Source: CAYNXB01 sp964401045 (GTDB lineage: Bacteria; Pseudomonadota; Alphaproteobacteria; Sphingomonadales; Sphingomonadaceae). Taken from it: a DNA stretch of 33,049 nucleotides. The notes beneath the pieces were generated by a model. That model saw only the letters and a list, made by a program, of their open reading frames with translations. It was not told where the DNA came from and did no database searches. Below, one piece after another: positions 15,397-22,919 of the stretch (position 1 is its first letter; every line of letters starts with the position of its first letter). The position numbers and the translations under genes are program-made. The DNA lies in NCBI GenBank assembly GCA_964401045.1, contig CAYNXB010000027.1:1-33049 (forward strand), read 5' to 3'.

Positions 15397-17841
15397 ATGG
15401 TCCGCGGGGCGCTATCGCGATTCTGGTCTTACTTTTGGCGCGGCCATGATGGGGCCGTCGTCGCTGAAGGGGGGCAGGGCGCACGGCACCTGCTGCTCGG
15501 TGGATCGGTCCTGTTCCTTACGCTGCTCGCGGTAGTCCTGCCGGTAAAGACCGGCGATCAGCCCGAGCCGCTGGTCTCGTCGATGATCGCCAAGGCGCCA
15601 CATCCGCTGATCGGGAAATACTGCATGGGTTGCCATGACAGTGTGGAGCGCACCGCAGGGATCGCGTTCGACGAAATGAGCCTGCGCCATGTGAAGGGCG
15701 ATCGCGAGCATTGGGAGGCCGCGATCAGGCGGCTTTCCAGCGGCATGATGCCGCCTGCCGGTGAGCCGCGACCATCGCCGGGCGAAACGGCCAAGCTGAT
15801 CAAGGCCATTGCCGTCGAGCTCGACGATGTCAGTCCACCGCCGGCTCCCACGGTTCTGCGCCGCCTGACGAGAACGGAATACCGCAACGTCATCCGCGAT
15901 CTCCTGGGCCTGAATGTGGACGTCACCACACTCCTGCCGCCCGATCCGTCGTCGCGCGGCTTCGATAACATCGGGGAAGTGCTCACCACCTCGCCGGCGC
16001 TGGTGCAGGGTTACCTCACCGCCGGCATGAAGATCAGCGCGCTGGCCGTCGGCGATTCTCAGATGGTGTCCTCGCGGCGGGTGTTCACCGCGCCGCACGA
16101 TCTGAACAACGAAAGCTATATCGAAGGCCTGCCGCTGGGCACGCGGGGAGGGCTGCGGTCCAACGTGCTGTTCCCGGTCAACGGCGATTACGAAATCGAA
16201 GTCCGCTCCGGGCCCGGAGCGACGTTGTTCAAGAAGTTCGGTCCGGGCAAGATGCCGGCCGTCGATCTGACCGTGGCGGGGCGGCCTTTCGCGGTCGACA
16301 AGGATGGCAAGGCCCGGGTTCACGTTCGTGCAGGCGAATGGCCGGTCACGGCGGCGTTGCGCGATGCCGATATCGGTCCGGGCGTCGACGACATTTTTGC
16401 GCATTACAACATCAAGGGCGCCGTGATGGAAATCGCGGTCAACGGGCCGTTCAACGCGTCTGGCGTGGGGCGCACGAAGAGCCGCAGCAAGATCTTCATC
16501 TGCTATCCCAAGAAGCCGATGGAGGAGCGCCTGTGCGCGCGCCAGATATTGAGCCGCCTCGCGACCCGGGCGTTTCGCCGTCCGCTCGACGTCAACGGAG
16601 ACGATGTCGCCGCGTTGATGCGCTACTATGACAGCGGGCGCCAGGGCGGCGGCTTCGAAGCAGGGATCGAGAAGGCCCTGGCCTATCTTCTGGTCGATCC
16701 GCGGTTCCTCTATAAGATCGAATACGAGCCGTCCGATATCGTTGCCGGGCAGACCTACGCGGTGTCGCCGGTCGAGCTGGCATCGCGGCTGTCGTTCTTC
16801 CTGTGGAGCAGCATTCCCGACGACGCCCTGCTGGAATCGGCTGCGAGCGGACGGCTGACCCAACCGGACGAATTGCATCGGCAGGTGCAGCGGATGATCG
16901 CCGACCCCAGGTCGATCGCCCTTGCCGACAACTTCGGCAAGCAATGGCTTCGCTTGCAGGCGCTCGATGCCGCGGAGCGTGAGGGCGGCGATTTCGACGA
17001 CAACCTCAAGCAGGCGATGGCCGAGGAAACGCGGCTGTTGCTCGCCACGGCCATCGGCAACGACCGGCCGATGGTCGAGCTTCTCAATGCGGACTATACA
17101 TTCCTCAACGAACGCCTGGCGCGGCATTACGGCATTAAGGGTGTCGAAGGGGACTATTTCCGGCGGGTGAAGCTGCCGCTGAACAGCCCGCGCCGCGGCC
17201 TGCTCGGGCAGGGCAGCGTCCTCACCGCAACCTCGGTCGCCAACCGTACGTCGCCCGTCATTCGGGGCGCCTGGGTACTCGACACTATTCTTGGCGTCCC
17301 GCCGTCGCCGCCGCCACCGGGTGTCGAAACCAACCTGGACGAGACCGGCGGCGCGCCCAAAACCTTGCGCGCGCGTCTGGCGATGCACCGCGAGAATCCC
17401 ACCTGCGCGAGCTGCCACAACATGATGGACCCGATCGGGCTCACCCTCGAAAACTTCGATAACACCGGGCGCTGGCGCACGCTCGACGGGACGTTCCCCA
17501 TCGATGCGTCCGGCCTGCTGGTGGATGGTACGCCGGTCGATGGTGTCGCCGACTTGCGCACAGCGCTGCTGCGACATTCGGAGTCATTCGTGTCGAACGT
17601 GACGTCGAAGCTTTTGACATATGCGCTCGGCCGTCCGGTAGGCCCGCAGGAAATGCCCGCGGTCCGCAGAATCCTGAAGGATACGAAGGGGCAAAACTAC
17701 CGCTTCGTCTCGGTCATAGATGCCATCGTCACCAGCGAACCTTTCCTGACGCGGACCAAGCCGGCCGACAGCCGCCTTTCACTGCCGGCCCAGGTTTCGA
17801 GAAACGAAGACAGCAAAAAAGCGAAGAGGGAGGGTGCGTGA
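15397..17841 (+). CDS. DUF1592-type multidomain diheme c-type cytochrome protein
   Basis: 814 residues, membrane-anchored and periplasmic. A hydrophobic segment at about 30-49 (HLLLGGSVLFLTLLAVVL) is the export signal or anchor. Cys76-Met-Gly-Cys79-His80 is the first heme c motif (planctomycete-type cytochrome). DUF1587 (about 150-215, RLTRTEYRNVIRDLLGL), DUF1595 (about 370-435, LATRAFRRPLD), DUF1592 (about 455-585, LASRLSFFLWSSIPDD), DUF1588 (about 595-695, with second heme motif Cys670-Ala-Ser-Cys673-His674 and MMDPIGLTLENFD) and DUF1585 (about 725-795, KLLTYALGR) follow in the usual order. Such proteins are usually encoded beside DUF1552 proteins, as here. An oxidative or electron-transfer role is inferred from the hemes; no reaction is established. 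First gene of the site C operon; its stop overlaps the VOC start. Confidence 0.88.
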   Translation: MVRGALSRFWSYFWRGHDGAVVAEGGQGARHLLLGGSVLFLTLLAVVLPVKTGDQPEPLVSSMIAKAPHPLIGKYCMGCHDSVERTAGIAFDEMSLRHVKGDREHWEAAIRRLSSGMMPPAGEPRPSPGETAKLIKAIAVELDDVSPPPAPTVLRRLTRTEYRNVIRDLLGLNVDVTTLLPPDPSSRGFDNIGEVLTTSPALVQGYLTAGMKISALAVGDSQMVSSRRVFTAPHDLNNESYIEGLPLGTRGGLRSNVLFPVNGDYEIEVRSGPGATLFKKFGPGKMPAVDLTVAGRPFAVDKDGKARVHVRAGEWPVTAALRDADIGPGVDDIFAHYNIKGAVMEIAVNGPFNASGVGRTKSRSKIFICYPKKPMEERLCARQILSRLATRAFRRPLDVNGDDVAALMRYYDSGRQGGGFEAGIEKALAYLLVDPRFLYKIEYEPSDIVAGQTYAVSPVELASRLSFFLWSSIPDDALLESAASGRLTQPDELHRQVQRMIADPRSIALADNFGKQWLRLQALDAAEREGGDFDDNLKQAMAEETRLLLATAIGNDRPMVELLNADYTFLNERLARHYGIKGVEGDYFRRVKLPLNSPRRGLLGQGSVLTATSVANRTSPVIRGAWVLDTILGVPPSPPPPGVETNLDETGGAPKTLRARLAMHRENPTCASCHNMMDPIGLTLENFDNTGRWRTLDGTFPIDASGLLVDGTPVDGVADLRTALLRHSESFVSNVTSKLLTYALGRPVGPQEMPAVRRILKDTKGQNYRFVSVIDAIVTSEPFLTRTKPADSRLSLPAQVSRNEDSKKAKREGA

Positions 17842-18683
17842 GCAAGGATCTGATCTTGAAGGCTTCCACGCGGCGGGAGTTCGTCGCCGGTGCCGCGATC
17901 GCGGTCCCGCTGGTCGCGGCGTCCTGGGATGCGGCGTCTGCGGCGGACCTGGTGGGAAACGAGCTGCCGCTCAAGACCAACGGGCTCGAGCACCTCGGGT
18001 TGGTGTGCAGCGACGTTACGCGGTCGGCGCGCTTCTACAGCGGCGTGTTCGGCCACGGCCTGTTTCGCGAAGTGGACCCGCCGCTTCGCTATTATGTGAT
18101 GACCGGCAAGGGCTACATCGCCATCGGTTCGCGCGAGGGCGTCAAGCCCAAGCTCGACCACTATTGCGTGACGGTCGAGGGATACGATCGCGAGAAGATG
18201 GACGCCGCCATAAGCGCGCTCGGATACCGGGCGCTGCCGCGCGGCGTGGCGCTCGACCCGGACGGGATCGGCCTGCAGCTGCTGAAAGACCCGGCCGGCC
18301 TCACCGACACCAACGTGCCCGCCGATCGCTTGCTCCAGCATGGCTACGGCGTCGTCCAGCCATACGGGATGGACAACGTGCTGTTGCGCGTGAGCGACAT
18401 GGATCGCGCGCGCGCCTTCTACGACAAGTTCTTCGCGCGCACCACCGCGCGGGCGGACGGGGAAGTCTGGTATCGCGCCGGCGACACGGTGTTGCGCGTG
18501 GCGCCACAGGTGAACGGACAGGCGCCGGCGTTCGAGCGGTACGGCGTGCGCGTCGGGCCGTGCGACCTGGCGAAAGTGAAGGACGGCATCGAGGCTCTCG
18601 GCGGATCGGTCGAGGGCGCGAGCGGCGACCGTCTCCGTTTCGCCGATCCCGATGGTCTCAAGGTTGAACTGGTGAAGGTGTGA
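17838..18683 (+). CDS. Tat-exported VOC (glyoxalase/extradiol dioxygenase superfamily) protein
   Basis: 281 residues. GTG 17838 overlaps the preceding TGA (GTGA) and has GGGAGG upstream, so translation is probably coupled. The Tat signal has Arg12-Arg13 (TRREFVAGAAIAVPL), cut near residue 36. Four beta-alpha-beta modules follow, as in two-domain VOC enzymes. In the first pair His52 (LEHLGLV) and His108 (LDHYCVTV) hold the usual metal positions, but the acidic ligand position near the end of the pair is Gln147 (GIGLQLL). The second pair lacks the matching His residues (MDNVLLRVSD, ERYGVRV) and keeps a Glu in LKVELVKV. It may be a metal-dependent isomerase, lyase or dioxygenase, or a binding protein. 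Its position between DUF1592 and DUF1552 genes suggests it acts with them. Confidence 0.82.
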   Translation: MSKDLILKASTRREFVAGAAIAVPLVAASWDAASAADLVGNELPLKTNGLEHLGLVCSDVTRSARFYSGVFGHGLFREVDPPLRYYVMTGKGYIAIGSREGVKPKLDHYCVTVEGYDREKMDAAISALGYRALPRGVALDPDGIGLQLLKDPAGLTDTNVPADRLLQHGYGVVQPYGMDNVLLRVSDMDRARAFYDKFFARTTARADGEVWYRAGDTVLRVAPQVNGQAPAFERYGVRVGPCDLAKVKDGIEALGGSVEGASGDRLRFADPDGLKVELVKV

Positions 18684-18724
18684 AGCGGCGCCGCGCTTAG
18701 CGGCGGGCTCAAGGATGGCATGAC

Positions 18725-20059
18725 ATGAACTACATCACCAAGAAGCACCTTTCACGCCGGACGCTGCTGCGCGGCGCCGGCGGCGCGGCCCTGGCGCTGC
18801 CGTTTCTGGATTCGATGCTGCCCGCCGCCGCGCGAAATGGCGCGTCCGTGCCCGCGAAGAGCACCCGGCTGGGGTTCTTCTACGTCCCGCACGGCGCAGT
18901 GATGGAGAAATGGACGCCCGCCACCGAGGGCACCAATTTCGCCCTGTCGCCGACCTTGAAGTCGCTGGAGCCGTTCCGCGACCGTCTGAGCGTGGTAAGC
19001 GGCCTCGCGCTCCCTCTCGCCTATACCGAGGATGCGTCTGCCGCGGCCAACCATTCCAGTTCGTGCGCCAGCTATCTGAGCGGTGCGGCGATGCACAAGA
19101 ACGAGAACCGCCTCGGCGTGACGGTGGATCAAGTCGCGGTGCGCCAGATTGGCCAGGACACGCCGCTACCGTCTCTGGAATTGGGTATCGAGGGTAGTTC
19201 GGCAACTTGCGGCGAAGGCTGGAGCTGCGCCTATCGCGACAGCATGTCGTGGTGGGACGAGACCACGCCGCTGCCGCTGGAACGCAATCCCCAGGTCGTG
19301 TTCGAACGGCTGTTCGGCGACGGCAAGGATGCGGCCGCCCGCGCGGCGAGCCGGGCCCAGGCGTCCAGCATTCTCGACGGCGTGATGGATGAGACCGCCA
19401 AGCTCCATCGGGAGTTGCCGAGCGCAGACCGCGTTCGCCTGGACCAGTATCTCACCGACGTGCGCGAGGTCGAGCGGCGTGTCGCGCTTGCCGACCAGCA
19501 GGCGCAGACCGATCTCGATCTGCCGCCCACCCCGGTCGGCATTCCCAGCGATTTCGAAGATCACATCCGTATGATGTTCGATCTCCAGGTCTTGGCCTGG
19601 CAGACCGAGATGACGCGTATTTCCACTCTCATGATGGCAGTGGAGAACAGCAACACGATCTATCCCAAGAGCGGTGTTCGCGAGGCGTTTCACCCGCTGT
19701 CGCACCATTCGAACATCCAGGCCAACAAGGACAAGCTGGCGCAGCTCAACGCCTACCACGTGAGCATGTTCGCCTACCTGCTGCAGAAGATGCGCGAGAC
19801 GCCCGACGGCGATGGCAACTTGCTCGACAACTCGATCCTCATGTGGGGCAGCGGCATGTCGGACAGCAATGTGCACAGTCACGATCCAGTGCCGCTGGTC
19901 CTGGCTGGCGGCGGATCGGGCGAGATCGCCGGCAACCGTCACATCCGGTTTGCGAAAGAGCGCAAGACGCCGGTGTCCAACCTCCTCCTCACAATCCTTC
20001 AGAAAGCCAACGTCAATGTCGATCAGTTCGGCGACAGCACAGGTACCGTGGATCTCTGA
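18725..20059 (+). CDS. Tat-exported DUF1552 protein
   Basis: 444 residues. The Tat signal has Arg11-Arg12 (LSRRTLLRGAGGAALALPFLDS). Family marks are FFYVPHGAVMEKWTP, LEPFRDRLSVVSGL, SMSWWDETTPLPLERNPQVVFERLFGDG and a C-terminal region with HDPVPLVLAGG. DUF1552 proteins have no established reaction. They regularly occur next to DUF1592-type heme proteins in planctomycetes and some proteobacteria, so the pair probably works as one periplasmic unit. It starts 41 bp after the VOC gene, and the last 44 bases overlap the ankyrin gene. Confidence 0.88.
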   Translation: MNYITKKHLSRRTLLRGAGGAALALPFLDSMLPAAARNGASVPAKSTRLGFFYVPHGAVMEKWTPATEGTNFALSPTLKSLEPFRDRLSVVSGLALPLAYTEDASAAANHSSSCASYLSGAAMHKNENRLGVTVDQVAVRQIGQDTPLPSLELGIEGSSATCGEGWSCAYRDSMSWWDETTPLPLERNPQVVFERLFGDGKDAAARAASRAQASSILDGVMDETAKLHRELPSADRVRLDQYLTDVREVERRVALADQQAQTDLDLPPTPVGIPSDFEDHIRMMFDLQVLAWQTEMTRISTLMMAVENSNTIYPKSGVREAFHPLSHHSNIQANKDKLAQLNAYHVSMFAYLLQKMRETPDGDGNLLDNSILMWGSGMSDSNVHSHDPVPLVLAGGGSGEIAGNRHIRFAKERKTPVSNLLLTILQKANVNVDQFGDSTGTVDL

Positions 20060-21719
20060 TCTCAAGCTGCCGGAGCGCCGGACGATCATCGTTGCGATTG
20101 CGGCCATCGCCGCGATCGCCCTGATCGGGCTGGTTGTTCTCCAGCTTCGGCCCAGCGTACCCGACCTGCCCCCGGCGCAGGCCCGTTCGCTCGGCTTGCG
20201 CATGGCGGAGGCGGCAAGGTCGCGTAATGACGCCGAAGTCCTCCAGCTCCTGAAGCAAGGGGCGGATCCCGATCAGCCCAGCGCGGACGGCACGCCCGCC
20301 ATCGTGTGGGCCGCTCACTATTCCAGCGATAAGACGCTGCACCGGCTTATCCGCTACGGCGCCAACGTGAACGCCGCGAGCCGTCTGGGCATTACGGCGC
20401 TGCACGAAGCAAGCGCGCGCGGTGACGCGGACGCTGCCAGCTTGCTGCTTGGTGCCGGGGCCGATCCGGACCGGCGCGATGCCCTGGGCCTGACCGCCCT
20501 GATGAAGGCGTCGCAACAAGGCTCGCCCGAAACGGTCGAGGCCCTGCTCGATTACGATGCAGACATAAACGCGAAGGAACCGGCCCACGGTGTCACCGCC
20601 CTGATGCTTGCGGGCTGGTACGCTCATGGCGACGTTACGCGGGGCCTGATCGATGCGGGCGCGGACGTGAAGGCGGCCACGAAGGTCGGGCCGACTCCCA
20701 AATTCGTTCCGCCCGGTTTCGGCGGAGGCTCACATGGCGACGGTATCGTGCGCGGCGGGGTTCCGCCGCAAGGGCAGCGGGCGCCGATCCCCGGAGGCAT
20801 GACGGCCCTGCTGTACGCTGCGCGCGGCGGCGATCTTGGTGCCGTCAAGGCCATCGTGGAGGCGGGAGCCGATATCGAGCGTCCCGAAGCCAACGGGGTG
20901 CGGCCCCTGGTAATGGCGATCCTCAACGGCCGGCTCGACGTCGCCACGTATCTGGTGAGCAAAGGCGCGGATGTGAACGCGGCGGACTGGTACGGGCGAA
21001 CGCCGCTGTGGACCGCGGTCGATTTGCGGAACCTCGATCTCGCGGCCGATGCGACAGACAACGGCGTCGACCGTCCGGCAGGCCTCAGGCTCATCAAGCT
21101 GCTGCTCGACCATGGCGCCAAGCCGAATACCCGGCAGCAGAACTATGCGCCGGTGCGCGCCTACCTTACCGAAGGCGGATCGCTCTCATGGGTCGATTTC
21201 ACCGGCCAGACGGCCTTTATTCGCGCCGCCCTTTCGGGCGACGTCGAGACCATGACGATGCTGCTCAAGTACGGCGCCGATCCGAACATCGCGACATACC
21301 GCGGGACCACGGCGCTGATGGCGGCCGCAGGGGTCAACTGGGTCTACTACCACACCTACGACGAGGGGGAGGACCAGCTCCTCAACGCCGTCAAGTTGTG
21401 CGTGAAGCTCGGCCAGGACGTTAATGCGACCAATTCCATGCAGGTCACCGCACTGCATGGTGCGGCCAATCGGGGCTCGAACAAGATCATCAACTATCTG
21501 GTCGGACGCGGCGCGAAACTGGATTTTGCCGACGATCAGGGACGCACCGCGCTTAGCTGGGCCAAGGGCGTCTTCCTCGCGACGCTGCCGGCAGAGGAAA
21601 AGCCGGACACGATGGCGCTGATCCAGCGCCTTTGTGACGAGCGCGGCCTGCAATGCGAAGGGCGCGCCAAGGCGCCCGTCGACAAGCCGCAAGCGGCCCC
21701 TGTGCCGCCTCCCGCCTGA
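20016..21719 (+). CDS. membrane-anchored ankyrin-repeat protein
   Basis: 567 residues from ATG 20016, which overlaps the DUF1552 gene by 44 bp in another frame. This start is chosen because it is the last ATG before the membrane segment at about 23-44 (TIIVAIAAIAAIALIGLVVLQL). About nine to ten ankyrin repeats follow (for example GITALHEASARGDADAASLLLGAGADP). A Gly/Pro-rich loop interrupts them at about 223-262 (KFVPPGFGGGSHGDG). The tail is Pro/Ala-rich. The short positive N-terminus and single segment suggest the repeats face the periplasm. Ankyrin repeats bind proteins, so it may hold the DUF1592, DUF1552 and cytochrome partners together; this is inference from the operon. Confidence 0.85.
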   Translation: MSISSATAQVPWISDLKLPERRTIIVAIAAIAAIALIGLVVLQLRPSVPDLPPAQARSLGLRMAEAARSRNDAEVLQLLKQGADPDQPSADGTPAIVWAAHYSSDKTLHRLIRYGANVNAASRLGITALHEASARGDADAASLLLGAGADPDRRDALGLTALMKASQQGSPETVEALLDYDADINAKEPAHGVTALMLAGWYAHGDVTRGLIDAGADVKAATKVGPTPKFVPPGFGGGSHGDGIVRGGVPPQGQRAPIPGGMTALLYAARGGDLGAVKAIVEAGADIERPEANGVRPLVMAILNGRLDVATYLVSKGADVNAADWYGRTPLWTAVDLRNLDLAADATDNGVDRPAGLRLIKLLLDHGAKPNTRQQNYAPVRAYLTEGGSLSWVDFTGQTAFIRAALSGDVETMTMLLKYGADPNIATYRGTTALMAAAGVNWVYYHTYDEGEDQLLNAVKLCVKLGQDVNATNSMQVTALHGAANRGSNKIINYLVGRGAKLDFADDQGRTALSWAKGVFLATLPAEEKPDTMALIQRLCDERGLQCEGRAKAPVDKPQAAPVPPPA

Positions 21720-21743
21720 TCGGGCCCCTGCGGAGAACACCTG

Positions 21744-22610
21744 ATGGATTTCGTCTACTTCCTCGGGCGCTTTCACGTGCTCGTGCTTCACCTGCCGATC
21801 GGCATTCTCTTGCTGGCGGTGGTCCTGGAGGCGTTGTCGCGGCGCGAGCGCTTCGCCAATCTTCGGCCAGCCACCTCACTCGCCTGGCTTTTCGGCGCGT
21901 TGTCTGCGCTGCTTACGGTGGCGCTCGGCTACATGCATGCGAGCGAGCCGGGCTTCACCGGGCCGGATGTGAACTACCACCGTTGGGCCGGTACCGCCCT
22001 GGCCTTCAGCGCCGTGCTGATCTGGGTGTGGCGCATCGAGTCCCCCCGGCTTTTCGGCAAGGTCTGGCCGGTGCCGCTGCTGGTGGTGGTCGCACTGATG
22101 ACCATCACCGGCCACCTGGGCGGCAACCTCACCCACGGATCGACCTATCTCACCGAGTTCGCTCCCGGTCCGTTCCGCTCCGTGGGCAGCGGGGGCAAGG
22201 CCTATGCCGAAGACAAGCCGCGTCCCAAGGTGACCGACATCGCCAAGGCCGACATCTACCTCGACATCGTCGCCCCATCGCTCAAGAGCCGGTGTTCGTC
22301 CTGCCACAACGAGGGCAAGAAGCGTGGCGGCCTGTCGGTGGCGCACCACGACGCCTTGATGGCAGGCGGCGAAAGCGGCGCGGTGATCGTGCCGAACGAT
22401 CCGGCCAAGAGCGACCTCTACCACCGCATTTCCCTTCCGCCCGATAACGTCGATCACATGCCGAAGAACAACAAGACGCCGCTCACGTCCGATCAGGTTG
22501 AGGCAATCCGCTGGTGGATCAGCAAGGGCGCGCCGGCGAACGGCCTCATCGGCGCGCTGAAGCCACCGGAGGACGTGGTTGCGCACCTGAAAAAAGCCGC
22601 GGGTATCTGA
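21744..22610 (+). CDS. DUF2231 membrane domain fused to c-type cytochrome domain
   Basis: 288 residues. Four membrane segments lie in about residues 8-125 (FHVLVLHLPIGILLLAVVLEAL; LAWLFGALSALLTVALGYM; ALAFSAVLIWVW; VPLLVVVALMTITGHLGG), matching the DUF2231 domain with its conserved HLPIG. A periplasmic cytochrome c domain follows (about 165-265), with heme motif Cys184-Ser-Ser-Cys187-His188 and a Met in VDHMPKNNKTPL as the likely second ligand. It resembles the planctomycete-type cytochrome of the DUF1592 protein. It is last in the site C operon and probably takes electrons from the DUF1592/DUF1552 unit into the membrane. Confidence 0.85.
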   Translation: MDFVYFLGRFHVLVLHLPIGILLLAVVLEALSRRERFANLRPATSLAWLFGALSALLTVALGYMHASEPGFTGPDVNYHRWAGTALAFSAVLIWVWRIESPRLFGKVWPVPLLVVVALMTITGHLGGNLTHGSTYLTEFAPGPFRSVGSGGKAYAEDKPRPKVTDIAKADIYLDIVAPSLKSRCSSCHNEGKKRGGLSVAHHDALMAGGESGAVIVPNDPAKSDLYHRISLPPDNVDHMPKNNKTPLTSDQVEAIRWWISKGAPANGLIGALKPPEDVVAHLKKAAGI

Positions 22611-22653
22611 TGTCCGCGTGCCACGGCGTGGCGAGGAACAAGCGCGCTTTCGG

Positions 22654-22707
22654 TTGTCAGGTCCCGGGACTTCCGATAGCCAAATCCAAGCCGGAAAGTT
22701 ATCCGGT
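22654..22707 (+). promoter_or_regulatory. promoter and IclR-type operator (site D) before the spinster-like MFS operon
   Basis: TTGTCA (22654-22659) as -35, 17 bp, TAGCCA (22677-22682) as -10, then CCGGAAAGTTATCCGG (22691-22706). The spacer holds a degenerate second copy (22661-22676, only the TTCCGA half is kept), so the layout mirrors site A. The leader to ATG 22920 would be about 230 bases and holds a 19-codon open frame at 22727-22786. Confidence 0.6.
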
Positions 22708-22726
22708 AATAGGGAGTGGGGAGCTC

Positions 22727-22786
22727 ATGGAGCGGAGCAAGCATTTTTCGGCCGGGCCTCGTCCGTGCTCTCCACGCGCGGCTTAA
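22727..22786 (+). CDS. possible leader peptide, 19 residues
   Basis: ATG 22727 follows GTGGGGAGCTC, a plausible ribosome site, and the frame closes with TAA after 19 codons (MERSKHFSAGPRPCSPRAA). It lies in the leader behind site D. No known family; it may simply be chance. Confidence 0.2.
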   Translation: MERSKHFSAGPRPCSPRAA

Positions 22787-22919
22787 GCAGGCCCAATTGA
22801 ATATTCTCTCGTCACCCAAGACGCTACGGGCGGCTCGTCCAACGCTCCTTAACGATGGAGTGCTTGGCAACGGCTCGTTCGGCGCTCACACGCGCCAGGC
22901 GCCGGGTGGGGGGAGAGCG

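Noticed and set aside
15412..17577. Very long open frame on the minus strand opposite the DUF1592 gene
   Set aside because: Translation is rich in Arg, His and Asp with no family motif, and the plus strand encodes a clear multidomain protein. It is a GC-rich shadow frame; the same holds for the minus frame at 8946-10649 opposite the TonB receptor.
22716..22919. N-terminal extension of the spinster-like MFS carrier from GTG 22716
   Set aside because: The extra 68 residues are not hydrophobic or family-like, while ATG 22920 has a strong ribosome site and gives the usual MFS start.
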